Source: CAWBRT01 sp050015355
Lineage (GTDB): Bacteria; Acidobacteriota; Terriglobia; Terriglobales; Acidobacteriaceae
NCBI GenBank assembly: GCA_050015355.1
Contig: JBEKBO010000122.1
Coordinates: 1-13,851, forward strand
Direction: 5' to 3'
DNA length: 13,851 nt
Both the position numbers and the translations under genes were made by a program. Positions 1-6,518 of the stretch are shown here, in pieces (within the stretch, counting starts at the first letter, position 1; each line of letters opens with the position of its first letter). The notes beneath the pieces are model-generated. The model ran no database searches. It was not told the DNA's origin and was given only the letters and a program-made list of their open reading frames with translations.

Positions 1-77
1 ATCCCCAACTCGCGTTTCCCCCGGTCATAGCCGATCGCAGCAATGCTCGTCGAATCCACCGCCACACACTTCATCAT
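1..77 (-). CDS. KTSC-domain protein, 5' end only (truncated by window edge)
   Basis: Only the first 25 codons are present. They start at ATG 77 (or the adjacent ATG 74) and run off the left edge. The visible peptide contains VDSTSIAAIGYD, which fits the start of the small KTSC domain, a fold related to a C-terminal part of lysyl-tRNA synthetase. Its usual pattern is a V-x-S-S/T-x-I-x-x-I-G-Y-D stretch. Proteins of this type are short (about 60-100 aa) and their function is poorly known. No clear Shine-Dalgarno sequence precedes the start. The assignment rests on one short motif, so it is a family-level guess. The gene lies downstream of the asparaginase gene on the same strand but is separated from it by a strong terminator, so co-transcription is unlikely. 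Confidence 0.55.
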   Translation of the reverse strand, partial: MMKCVAVDSTSIAAIGYDRGKRELG

Positions 78-196
78 GCCAGTCTAACTGCGACAGAGTT
101 TATGAGACCACTTCTAGGCTCTTGGAGATTTGAACCCGTCGGAAAGAAAGTTAATGAAGGAAACCACTCTTTCGCGGAACCGCTCTAAACAAAACG

Positions 197-230
197 CCCG
201 AAGCCAGTACTGGCCGCTACTGGCTTCGGG
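197..230 (-). terminator. Rho-independent terminator of the asparaginase gene
   Basis: A perfect 13-bp inverted repeat (197-209 with 218-230) encloses an 8-nt loop. On the minus strand it is followed by GCGTTTTGTTTAG, a T-rich tract. It begins 10 nt after the TGA stop of the L-asparaginase gene. Stem, loop, T-tract and position together make a standard intrinsic terminator that insulates the asparaginase transcript from the gene at the left edge. Confidence 0.88.
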
Positions 231-240
231 AGGATTACCA

Positions 241-1311
241 TCAATATTCCCAAAAGATGTTCTGGATTTCTTTGGGATCGCTGGTTTTCGTCAGAGCCAG
301 CATCAGCAGCACGCGGGCCTTTTGGGGATTGAGGTTGTCCGACACCACGAAATTATCCTTGTCGTCATCCACCTCCCCATTCCGGGCCACGATTCCATTG
401 CCTACGCGCGAGCTCCTAACAATCACCAAGCCCTGCTTCTGCGCGTCAATCAGTCCCTCTTCCACCTCGTGATAGAGGTTGCCATCGCCTACGCCGGCAT
501 GGACAATGCCCTTCACTCCAGCCTTGACGGCGGCATCGACATATACTCTGCTGGCATTCGCATACCCGTAGAAAATGTCAACACGTGGCAGTTGTGTCAG
601 CCCGCTCACATCGAACGGCGTTTGCGTGCCGTGTTTACGGGTGGAGAGCTTGTAGAAATTGGCCTTACCTCCTTGTACATATCCCAGCGCACCTAGCTCA
701 ACAGACTTGAAGGTGTCGGTCTTGAACGTGTTTGTCTTGGTGACGTCTCGCCCGGCAAAGATCATGTCGTTCATAACCACCAGCACACCCTTGCCGCGAG
801 CTTCTTTGCTGCCGGCAACGATCATGGCGTTGTAGAGATTCAACGGACCGTCCGCGCTCATGGCCGTTGCCGGCCGCATCGATCCCACCAGAACGACAGG
901 CTTGTCGCTTTTCACGACGAGACTCAGAAAATACGCCGTCTCCTCCATCGTGTCGGTTCCGTGCGTGATCACGATGCCGTCCACGTCGTTGGTAGCCAGG
1001 AGCTGGTTGATCCGTTTAGCAAGTTTCAGCCAGATCTCATTGTTCATATCCTGGCTGCCGATTTGGGAAATCTGCTCGCCGCTGACGTTAGCGATCTTTT
1101 TCAACTCCGGAACATTGTTGATCAAGGTATCCACGGGAAAAACTGCGGACTTGTAGCTGACGGTTTCGGTGTTGACGGCAGCCGCCCCGGCAATGGTGCC
1201 TCCGGTTGCGAGGATCTTTATATTCGGGAGATTGTCGGCGGCCCACGCCATTTGAGCGAAAAGTACAACGAGCAAAGCCAGGCCCTGCATCCGCCAATTC
1301 TGCTTGCGCAT
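241..1311 (-). CDS. ansB: Type II L-asparaginase, secreted
   Basis: Hydrolyses L-asparagine to aspartate and ammonia, probably in the periplasm as a homotetramer. The 356-aa protein starts with an apparent signal peptide (basic MRKQNWR, hydrophobic LALLVVLF, cleavage likely after AWA at residue 24). The mature part then aligns closely with the start of E. coli AnsB. The first active-site block LATGGTIAG (residues 34-42) carries the nucleophile Thr39. The GSQD block is at 85-88 and the second catalytic block HGTDTMEE at 117-124, with Thr119 and Asp120. Tyr53 lies in the flexible lid region. The protein ends in IFWEY, close to the usual family end. The start is supported by a strong GGAGGAG ribosome site about 5 nt upstream. 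The type II call rests on the signal peptide and on similarity to AnsB; glutaminase side activity is common in the family but cannot be judged here. It appears to be a single-gene transcript closed by a strong terminator. Confidence 0.95.
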   Translation of the reverse strand: MRKQNWRMQGLALLVVLFAQMAWAADNLPNIKILATGGTIAGAAAVNTETVSYKSAVFPVDTLINNVPELKKIANVSGEQISQIGSQDMNNEIWLKLAKRINQLLATNDVDGIVITHGTDTMEETAYFLSLVVKSDKPVVLVGSMRPATAMSADGPLNLYNAMIVAGSKEARGKGVLVVMNDMIFAGRDVTKTNTFKTDTFKSVELGALGYVQGGKANFYKLSTRKHGTQTPFDVSGLTQLPRVDIFYGYANASRVYVDAAVKAGVKGIVHAGVGDGNLYHEVEEGLIDAQKQGLVIVRSSRVGNGIVARNGEVDDDKDNFVVSDNLNPQKARVLLMLALTKTSDPKEIQNIFWEY

Positions 1312-1872
1312 ACTAACTCCTCCTTCGCGCCCTTGGAGCGCCTATGATTATGAGGTATAAATCGGAATTTCCTTTTTGACCTCGATAACAGCACCATTGT
1401 ACGTCCAGCTCGCCTGTTTGCGACATTGTGAAACGATTTCTCATCGGAGCACTCCCGGCGGTCTTCCATCCGCGCCGGCACGGCCACAATCGCTTCATTG
1501 TGCGCCTTGTTTTTGCAACACTCCGTCTCGCCCAGCCTTCTGGTAAGACCGATTTCCGATGCAGACTCGACCACCCTATGTCTCGATCCCGTCGGCACCG
1601 GTACGGGATGCCGGTGGCCTCACTGTACGTCTAACTTGAGGATTCAGCGCAGAAGCCCCTGCCGCATCCAGACCAACTTTCGCCGTCCTCTCGGAAGCGA
1701 AGACGAGGTTCTGGTCGGATGGTCGGCAATTCGGAACTGACCCAACTCAAGACGGTCGCACAGAGTCGAATCCTGTTCTGTTGCTGACATAGTGCTGACA
1801 CGAAGCCAGGAATAGATTCTGGAGAGTGGTGCTTGATTGGTTGTAAGTGGCTTATTTATGATGAATTAAAGA
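1312..1872. other. 561-bp stretch without a recognisable gene
   Basis: I see no gene here on either strand. The longest open frames are short, and their arginine- and proline-rich translations do not resemble any family I know. The stretch holds the upstream region of the asparaginase gene at its left end and the downstream flank of tRNA-Arg at its right end. I could not find a convincing -35/-10 pair for the asparaginase gene. A short inverted repeat CACCGG/CCGGTG lies around 1598-1618. The right third has a different, less GC-rich texture. Because it adjoins the 3' end of a tRNA gene it could be a decayed insertion, but no integrase remnant or duplicated tRNA end is visible. Confidence 0.5.
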
Positions 1873-1949
1873 TGGCGCGCCCTGAGAGATTCGAACTCCC
1901 GACCTACTGATTCGTAGTCAGTCGCTCTATCCAGCTGAGCTAAGGGCGC
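1873..1949 (-). tRNA. tRNA-Arg (anticodon ACG), CCA encoded
   Basis: A full cloverleaf can be drawn on the minus strand. The 7-bp acceptor stem is GCGCCCT with AGGGCGC. The D arm starts TAGCTCAGCTGG. The anticodon stem ACTGA/TCAGT encloses loop CTACGAA, giving anticodon ACG. A variable loop follows, then a T arm with loop TTCGAAT and stem GGGAG/CTCTC (one G-U pair). The discriminator base is G and CCA follows directly in the DNA. Adenosine 34 would be edited to inosine by TadA to read CGU, CGC and CGA. A possible -10 element TATCAT lies 7 nt before the 5' end (1957-1962), but no matching -35 was seen. Confidence 0.97.
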
Positions 1950-2200
1950 GCGAAGAATGATAGATTTCTGCGTCGCCAAGTGGGGTGTGGTCTGTACGAT
2001 TCCACTCTCGACACCGCTGATCTTGATTGTAGCGAGCGTGCCTTCGTTCTGTCCAGTCGCTGTTCCGTGTCTGTTAGCCACAACTGGAAAACTTCGCGTG
2101 CCTGCTGCGGAGTCATTGCGGGCTTATCCTCACGGGACCTGTTTTCCCGCAGCCTGCCTGAAGCTATCGCCGCCCTGAGAACCGCCAGCCTTTCGCCGCG

Positions 2201-3616
2201 TTACAGGATATAGCGCGACAAGTCCTGGTCCTTGACGATATCGCTGAGCATTTTGCGCACATAATCGGCGTCTATCTTTATATCCTTCTCTTTCAGGTCG
2301 GGCGCGCTAAAGCTGATTTCGTCCAACACGCGCTCCATGATTGTGTGCAGGCGGCGCGCCCCGATATTTTCCGTGCCTTCGTTGACGCGTGCGGCAAAGT
2401 TCGCGATTTCGCCCAGCGAGTCAGGGGTAAACTCCAACTTGATTCCTTCGGTTTCCAACAGCGCCATATACTGCTTCACCAGCGACGACTTCGGTTCGGT
2501 GAGGATCTTGACGAAGTCCTCGACCGTAAGCGTTTTCAACTCGACACGGATCGGAAAGCGGCCCTGCAGCTCGGGGATCAGGTCGCTCGGCTTGGAAACG
2601 TGGAAGGCGCCGGCGGCAATGAACAGGATGTGGTCGGTGCGCACCATTCCGTAACGGGTATTGACGGTTGTGCCTTCCACGATCGGCAGAATGTCGCGCT
2701 GTACTCCTTCGCGCGAAACGTCAGGCCCGCCGTGTCCGCTTTCGCGACCGGCGATTTTGTCGATTTCGTCCAGAAAGATGATGCCGGAGTTCTCGACCCG
2801 CTCGACCGCCGTGCGCGTCACCTGGTCCATGTCGATCAACCGCTGCTCTTCTTCCTGGATCAAATACTCAAAGGCTTCGCTCACCTTCATCTTCCGCTTT
2901 TTGGTGCGCTGGCCGAAGATGTTGGGAAGCATGTCCTTGAGATTGACATCCATCTCCTCCACGCCCTGGTTGGAGATGATTTCGAAAGCCGGCATGCTCT
3001 TTTCGCGCACGTCCAACTCCACCAGGCGCTCATCGAGTTTGCCCTCACGCAGTTGCTGACGCAATTTTTCGCGCGTGCGGGAGTTGGATTCGCTTGGCGC
3101 CGGCAGAGTGCCAAAGCCGATTGCGCCTTCGCCGGTGGGCGGCAAAACCGTCGGGGTGGATGGCAAGAGCAGGTCCAGCAGCCGTTCTTCGGCGTTGATC
3201 TCCGCTTTGTCGGCCACGTCCTCAAGCTTTTCTTCGCGCACCATATCGATGGCGATCTCGATCAGGTCGCGAATCATCGACTCGACATCACGCCCGACAT
3301 AGCCGACTTCGGTGAATTTCGACGCTTCGACCTTCAAGAAGGGAGAACTTGCCAGCTTCGCCAGCCGCCGCGCGATTTCCGTTTTTCCTACGCCGGTCGG
3401 GCCGATCATGATGATGTTTTTCGGCATCACTTCTTCGGCCATTTCCGGCGGAAGTTTCTGCCGGCGCATGCGGTTTCGCAAGGCAATAGCCACGGCGCGC
3501 TTGGCCTCATGCTGCCCGACAACGTACTTGTCCAGTTCGGAAACAATTTCCCGCGGAGTAAGTTCGTCAAGCGCCAACTGCTCTTCTTCGAAGGTGGATG
3601 GAAGATATATAGCCAC
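2201..3616 (-). CDS. hslU: ATP-dependent protease ATPase subunit HslU
   Basis: Hexameric AAA+ unfoldase that recognises and unfolds substrates and feeds them into the HslV peptidase in the cytoplasm. The 471-aa protein has the family layout. The N-terminal part carries the pattern LTPREIVSELDKYVVGQ. Walker A is GPTGVGKT (72-79), and the substrate-gripping pore loop GYVG is at 105-108. An inserted I domain spans roughly 110-245. Walker B FLDEID is at 281-286, sensor-2 GARR at 419-422, and the C-terminal tail LSRYIL docks into HslV pockets in known complexes. The start is GTG at 3616 (complement of CAC 3614-3616), with GGAG about 7 nt upstream. It lies 98 bp downstream of hslV on the same strand and is probably co-transcribed. 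I saw no clear intrinsic terminator between its stop and tRNA-Arg. Confidence 0.97.
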   Translation of the reverse strand: MAIYLPSTFEEEQLALDELTPREIVSELDKYVVGQHEAKRAVAIALRNRMRRQKLPPEMAEEVMPKNIIMIGPTGVGKTEIARRLAKLASSPFLKVEASKFTEVGYVGRDVESMIRDLIEIAIDMVREEKLEDVADKAEINAEERLLDLLLPSTPTVLPPTGEGAIGFGTLPAPSESNSRTREKLRQQLREGKLDERLVELDVREKSMPAFEIISNQGVEEMDVNLKDMLPNIFGQRTKKRKMKVSEAFEYLIQEEEQRLIDMDQVTRTAVERVENSGIIFLDEIDKIAGRESGHGGPDVSREGVQRDILPIVEGTTVNTRYGMVRTDHILFIAAGAFHVSKPSDLIPELQGRFPIRVELKTLTVEDFVKILTEPKSSLVKQYMALLETEGIKLEFTPDSLGEIANFAARVNEGTENIGARRLHTIMERVLDEISFSAPDLKEKDIKIDADYVRKMLSDIVKDQDLSRYIL

Positions 3617-3672
3617 AGATTAACTCCACACTAATACTGGATCACGATCGTTGGACGGAATTTCAGCCCCTG

Positions 3673-3693
3673 GCAAGCGAAAGCCTCGCTTGC
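3673..3693 (-). other. Stem-loop in the hslV-hslU intergenic gap
   Basis: GCAAGCGA (3673-3680) pairs perfectly with TCGCTTGC (3686-3693) across a 5-nt loop. A second GC-rich inverted segment (GCCGG/CCGGC, about 3697-3712) lies beside it, close to the hslV stop. No T-tract follows on the minus strand, so this is not a standard terminator. It may be an mRNA stability or processing element between the two subunit genes, which is an inference from position. Confidence 0.4.
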
Positions 3694-3714
3694 AACCGGC
3701 CAGTCGCCGGCGGC

Positions 3715-4311
3715 CTACAGCTCCTCAATGGAGATGTAATCGTTGGTATAGATGCACGTCCTGGCCGCAATTTTCATCGCCTCTTCGGCTATTTCGCGCG
3801 CTGGCATCTGGGTATGGTTCATGAGCGCATGGGCAGCCGCCGTCGCGTAAGGTCCACCGCTGCCGATGGCGGCAATTCCGTCATCGGGTTCGATCACGTC
3901 TCCCTGGCCGCTCAGCAGGTACGTCTGCTCCTGATTCGCCACCAGCAGCAACGCTTCCAGTTGACGCAGCATTTTGTCCGTCCGCCAATCCTTCGAGAGT
4001 TCAACCGCCGCACGGCCCAGATTGCCGTGGTACTGCTCGAGCTTGGATTCGAAGCGCGAGAACAAAGAGAAGGCGTCAGCCGTTGAACCGGCAAACCCTG
4101 CCAGAATCTTGTCCTGGTACAGACGGCGAATCTTGCGAGCTCCGTGCTTGATTACACTTTCGCCAAGCGTCACCTGACCGTCGCCGGCCATGATCACCTT
4201 GTCGAAGCGGCGAACGCAAAGAACAGTGGTGGAACGGATTTTGCCGGAAGAAACAATCCCTGGCGGGCGACAACCAGCCAGGGCAAAAGGTTCTGAATTC
4301 TTTCTTGCCAT
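3715..4311 (-). CDS. hslV: ATP-dependent protease peptidase subunit HslV, with propeptide
   Basis: Threonine peptidase of the HslVU protease, related to proteasome beta subunits, forming a double hexamer capped by HslU. From ATG 4311 the protein is 198 aa. Setting Thr28 as catalytic Thr1 places every other active-site residue in register with E. coli HslV: Asp44 (D17), Lys60 (K33, in GARKI) and Ser151 (S124, in GSGG). Thr28 is therefore the nucleophile, and the first 27 residues, ending GKIRS, must be removed by self-processing. E. coli HslV loses only Met1. ATG 4311 is preferred over the upstream in-frame ATG 4374 because GGAG lies about 8 nt before it and a TATAAT hexamer (4325-4330) lies inside the longer version. 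The gene precedes hslU and follows a CBS-domain gene. Confidence 0.95.
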   Translation of the reverse strand: MARKNSEPFALAGCRPPGIVSSGKIRSTTVLCVRRFDKVIMAGDGQVTLGESVIKHGARKIRRLYQDKILAGFAGSTADAFSLFSRFESKLEQYHGNLGRAAVELSKDWRTDKMLRQLEALLLVANQEQTYLLSGQGDVIEPDDGIAAIGSGGPYATAAAHALMNHTQMPAREIAEEAMKIAARTCIYTNDYISIEEL

Positions 4312-4324
4312 TGGACCACTCCGG

Positions 4325-4330
4325 ATTATA
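4325..4330 (-). promoter_or_regulatory. Possible -10 element upstream of hslV
   Basis: A perfect TATAAT hexamer lies 13 nt before the preferred hslV start. No hexamer resembling TTGACA is found 15-19 nt upstream, and the predicted transcript start would leave almost no leader for the GGAG ribosome site. It is reported only as a weak candidate. Confidence 0.2.
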
Positions 4331-4428
4331 ACAGCCGGGCCCAAGTCGCTCTCACCCTTGACTGCTGGAATCACGATTGCGGCTCATTACGGCCTCGCAT
4401 TCCACTTTTCGCGAGCCTGGTCCAACCC

Positions 4429-4839
4429 TCACAGACGAGCCTCGGCAATCTCCTGCACCAGAACATCGATCTTCTTTTCCAACAGGTTGCGAATGGATAG
4501 GATGCGAAGCAGCCGTCCGTTTTCGTCCACGATCGGCATGTGCCGATGATGATTGTCCAGCATTGTCGTCAGTGCCTCGGTGTAGGAAATATTTTCCAGC
4601 GCCAGCAGCACAGGTGTGCTCATAAATTCCCGCACAGGAGTGGTTTGCGGATCTTTACCGCTAAGCGCCACTTTCTTCATGATATCGCGCTCAGTGAAGA
4701 TTCCGGCAACCACGCCGTGCTCGTCAACGACTGCGGCGGCGCCCACACGATGTGCCAGCATCGCTTCGATTGTTTGCGCCACGGTCGCATCCAGCGGGAC
4801 CGAAGCCGGTGTGTCACTGCAGATGGAAAGAATGCTCAT
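4429..4839 (-). CDS. Tandem CBS-domain protein
   Basis: A 136-aa protein made almost entirely of two CBS motifs. The first covers about residues 1-58 (pattern TVAQTIEAMLAHRVGAAAVV ending GIFTERDI). The second covers about 66-122 (MSTPVLLALENISYTEAL ending RILSIRNLL). Such pairs form a Bateman module that usually binds adenine nucleotides (AMP, ATP) or S-adenosylmethionine and acts as an energy or ligand sensor. Nothing else is attached, so it would act on a separate partner. No strong ribosome site lies directly before its ATG, but the start overlaps by 4 nt (ATGA) with the stop of a small upstream frame, which suggests translational coupling. It is on the same strand as hslV, 117 bp upstream of it, and may share the transcript. 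The ligand and partner cannot be read from sequence. Confidence 0.85.
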   Translation of the reverse strand: MSILSICSDTPASVPLDATVAQTIEAMLAHRVGAAAVVDEHGVVAGIFTERDIMKKVALSGKDPQTTPVREFMSTPVLLALENISYTEALTTMLDNHHRHMPIVDENGRLLRILSIRNLLEKKIDVLVQEIAEARL

Positions 4840-4907
4840 TTAAGAGGCACGTCCTGAAAGCCTGATCTATTGTAAGGTTCCACTCCCCTTTTCCGCCAAT
4901 AATCCAT
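4836..4907 (-). CDS. Possible 23-aa leader peptide before the CBS gene
   Basis: A short frame starts at ATG 4907 (MDYWRKRGVEPYNRS...) and ends with a TGA that overlaps the CBS-protein ATG as ATGA. A ribosome site of the form AAGGCGAG lies about 7 nt upstream of its ATG, whereas the CBS gene lacks a good one. This is the usual arrangement of a coupled small frame. The frame stays open upstream to 5096, but that extension has no family resemblance. Chance is a real alternative at this length. Confidence 0.3.
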   Translation of the reverse strand: MDYWRKRGVEPYNRSGFQDVPLK

Positions 4908-5067
4908 GAGCTCGCCTTTCCGGCGGTCCGTGCTGCCCCAAAAAGCCTGCCAGAAGACAAGCTTCGCGCAAGGGGGTACACAGGCAGGAAACGCCTGCAA
5001 CTTTCTGATTCCGCGGCATGTCAAATGTGTATGGACTCCCGGGCGGGACAGGCAGGGAAGAACCTTA

Positions 5068-5096
5068 TTGATTTCCTGTCGGCAGCGCGGTATCAA
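5068..5096 (+). promoter_or_regulatory. Possible promoter of the 5138 gene
   Basis: TTGATT (5068-5073) and TATCAA (5091-5096) are separated by exactly 17 nt and lie 41 nt before the start codon. Each matches four of six consensus positions. The spacing is ideal but the boxes are weak. The flanking 4840-5137 stretch, between divergently transcribed genes, otherwise shows only the small frame described above and a short inverted repeat CAGGC/GCCTG at 4981-4997. Confidence 0.35.
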
Positions 5097-5137
5097 CTTG
5101 CAATCATGTCGAGGCGCACACGACTTACGGGGGACCG

Positions 5138-5704
5138 ATGAGCTCTATGGGAAATATCTCAGAATCTAATCCGTTGCGGCGACTTTTCATGGAGCTGGTC
5201 AGCAGCCACTTCGAGCAGGATGTCGGGCTGCGCGACCAGCAACTCCAGGCGTATGTGGCTAACATGCTGACCGAGTTTTGCGACACCCGGGAACTCTACA
5301 AAATACAGGACGCCGCCGGTCGGCCGCTGCATGATGTCGGCGAAATGCTGCTGGAATCCGATCCCATCTATGGCGAAGCGCCCGGGTTCGACCGCGAGCG
5401 CCAGGTGCGGAAGCACATCGGCGATTACACATTATTTTTCGCAGGCATGTTTCCCGAGAGTATCAACCGTTTTCGTTTGCGGCGTCACCGCCTGGAGAGC
5501 TTCATCGACCTGATGAAGGCGGGCAAGGAGAGTTATTACATCGTCTCCCAGTTCAATCAGTTCGAGTGCGCCAAGGTCGCCCCGCTGTTCGCCAAGCTTT
5601 CACGTGAATTTGAGGTCTGCGTCTTCGGTCTCAACATGGTGAAAAACGAGCTGCGGGCCCGGCAGCATGCGATCGTCGATCGAACCGATGAGTTGCTGAT
5701 GTGA
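5138..5704 (+). CDS. Unrecognised 188-aa soluble protein
   Basis: I do not recognise this family. The start at ATG 5138 is supported by a GGGGGA ribosome site 3-8 nt upstream, and codon use matches the neighbours. The protein has no signal peptide and no membrane segment, and it looks mostly helical. A central run reads RKHIGDYTLFFAGMFPESI, and an aromatic stretch follows (SYYIVSQFNQFE, around residues 130-141). The C-terminal third is rich in charged helices (NMVKNELRARQ). Two or three cysteines are present but they are not spaced like a metal site. It is transcribed divergently from the CBS-hslVU block and convergently with rsmD, so it is probably a single-gene unit. The composition and clean start argue that it is a real gene. 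Confidence 0.8.
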   Translation: MSSMGNISESNPLRRLFMELVSSHFEQDVGLRDQQLQAYVANMLTEFCDTRELYKIQDAAGRPLHDVGEMLLESDPIYGEAPGFDRERQVRKHIGDYTLFFAGMFPESINRFRLRRHRLESFIDLMKAGKESYYIVSQFNQFECAKVAPLFAKLSREFEVCVFGLNMVKNELRARQHAIVDRTDELLM

Positions 5705-5727
5705 TCTCGCCGGAATCTTTGAATAGC

Positions 5728-5774
5728 GTTGCGCGGGTTCTGCGCCCGGCCGCGCAACCACTGCGCGTGCCGGG
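5728..5774. repeat. Overlapping inverted repeats between convergent genes
   Basis: Two hairpins share sequence in the 70-bp gap between the 5138 gene and rsmD. Stem one is GTTGCGCGG (5728-5736) with CCGCGCAAC (5750-5758). Stem two is CCCGGCCGCGCA (5745-5756) with TGCGCGTGCCGGG (5762-5774), 12 bp with one bulged T and a 5-nt loop. They cannot form together. Neither has a T-tract, so they are not classical terminators, though the position between two gene ends suggests a role in ending or stabilising transcripts. Confidence 0.6.
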
Positions 5775-6341
5775 CTAGCGTCTCTCGAACGAGTAAAAGC
5801 TGAGCGAAGACTCGCCTTGGTGAAGGCAGCGGTAGCGCTTCAGGCGCCCGGCGCCCTCGCCCGGATCAAAATGCTTGTTGTGCTCGGCAATGACGACTCC
5901 ACCTTCAGACAGCAGCTCCAGTCCGGCAATCAGACGCAGCATTTCCTCGTAGGCGCCTTCCATTTTGTACGGTGGATCAAGGAAGCAGAATCGGCAGCGC
6001 ACCTCTCGCAACGACAGTTCACGCAGAGCTTCCGGCGCACGCTTCTCCAGAATCTCGCAGCCCTCCGTAATCTGCAACGCGGCGAGATTTTCGCGGATGA
6101 TGCGGACAGCCTTGCGGCTGCACTCTATGAAGTAAACCTGCGCCGCACCGCGACTCAGCGCCTCAATACCGATCGAACCGGTCCCGGCGAACAAATCGAC
6201 GAAGACCGCGTCTTGCAGACCGCCCGTCGACGCAAGCACGTTGAACAGTGTTTCTTTGAGCCGGTCATAGGTGGGGCGGGTATCAAGCCCGGGCAGCGCC
6301 TTCAGGGTCCGGCTTCGGAACTTTCCGGCAATCACTCTCAT
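5775..6341 (-). CDS. rsmD: 16S rRNA (guanine966-N2)-methyltransferase RsmD
   Basis: Methylates N2 of G966 in 16S rRNA using S-adenosylmethionine during 30S assembly. The 188-aa protein begins MRVIAGKFRSRTLK, the typical family start. The TRPTYDRLKETLFN substrate-side pattern is at residues 21-34. The SAM-binding motif DLFAGTGSIGIEAL is at 49-62, and the catalytic DPPY at 122-125. The open frame extends to 6578, but the extension would overlap the divergent protease gene and lacks family sequence. ATG 6341 is therefore chosen although its ribosome site (GGACGAC) is weak. In many bacteria rsmD is next to coaD; here it is alone, back to back with a membrane protease gene. Confidence 0.95.
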   Translation of the reverse strand: MRVIAGKFRSRTLKALPGLDTRPTYDRLKETLFNVLASTGGLQDAVFVDLFAGTGSIGIEALSRGAAQVYFIECSRKAVRIIRENLAALQITEGCEILEKRAPEALRELSLREVRCRFCFLDPPYKMEGAYEEMLRLIAGLELLSEGGVVIAEHNKHFDPGEGAGRLKRYRCLHQGESSLSFYSFERR

Positions 6342-6410
6342 CAGTCGTCCATGGGCCAGAGCGACTTCTTGGCTGGCGGTTGCAATATGGGTTATGGGCC
6401 GTACTGACTG

Positions 6411-6416
6411 TATAGT
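6411..6416 (+). promoter_or_regulatory. Possible -10 element for the site-2 protease gene
   Basis: TATAGT (five of six matches to TATAAT) lies in the 177-bp gap between divergent rsmD and the protease gene, 103 nt before the protease start. No good -35 is found at 16-18 nt. Weak candidate only. Confidence 0.25.
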
Positions 6417-6518
6417 AGAGATAGGGCGGATCGAAGCCAACTCGGTGGCCTCCGCACGGGCACCAGGTCGCGCTTGCCTGGCAAGGCGGCTCATCGGCGT
6501 AGCAAGATACGTTGAGGA

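Noticed and set aside
124..142. ATTTGAAC string reminiscent of a tRNA T loop (minus strand)
   Set aside because: The flanking bases do not form a T stem or any acceptor stem, and it is not a copy of the tRNA-Arg 3' end, so neither a tRNA nor an attachment site is supported.
1866..2081. Minus-strand frame ending LAQLDRATDYESVGREFESL
   Set aside because: Typical false protein from translating through a tRNA gene; the tRNA-Arg is the real feature.
2345..3634. Long plus-strand open frame (429 codons) opposite hslU
   Set aside because: Mirror frame of a GC-rich conserved gene. The His/Asp/Arg/Gln-rich translation has no family resemblance, and hslU explains the region fully.
5019..5024. Perfect TTGACA on the minus strand upstream of the CBS gene
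   Set aside because: No -10-like hexamer at 16-18 nt spacing, so not reported as a promoter.
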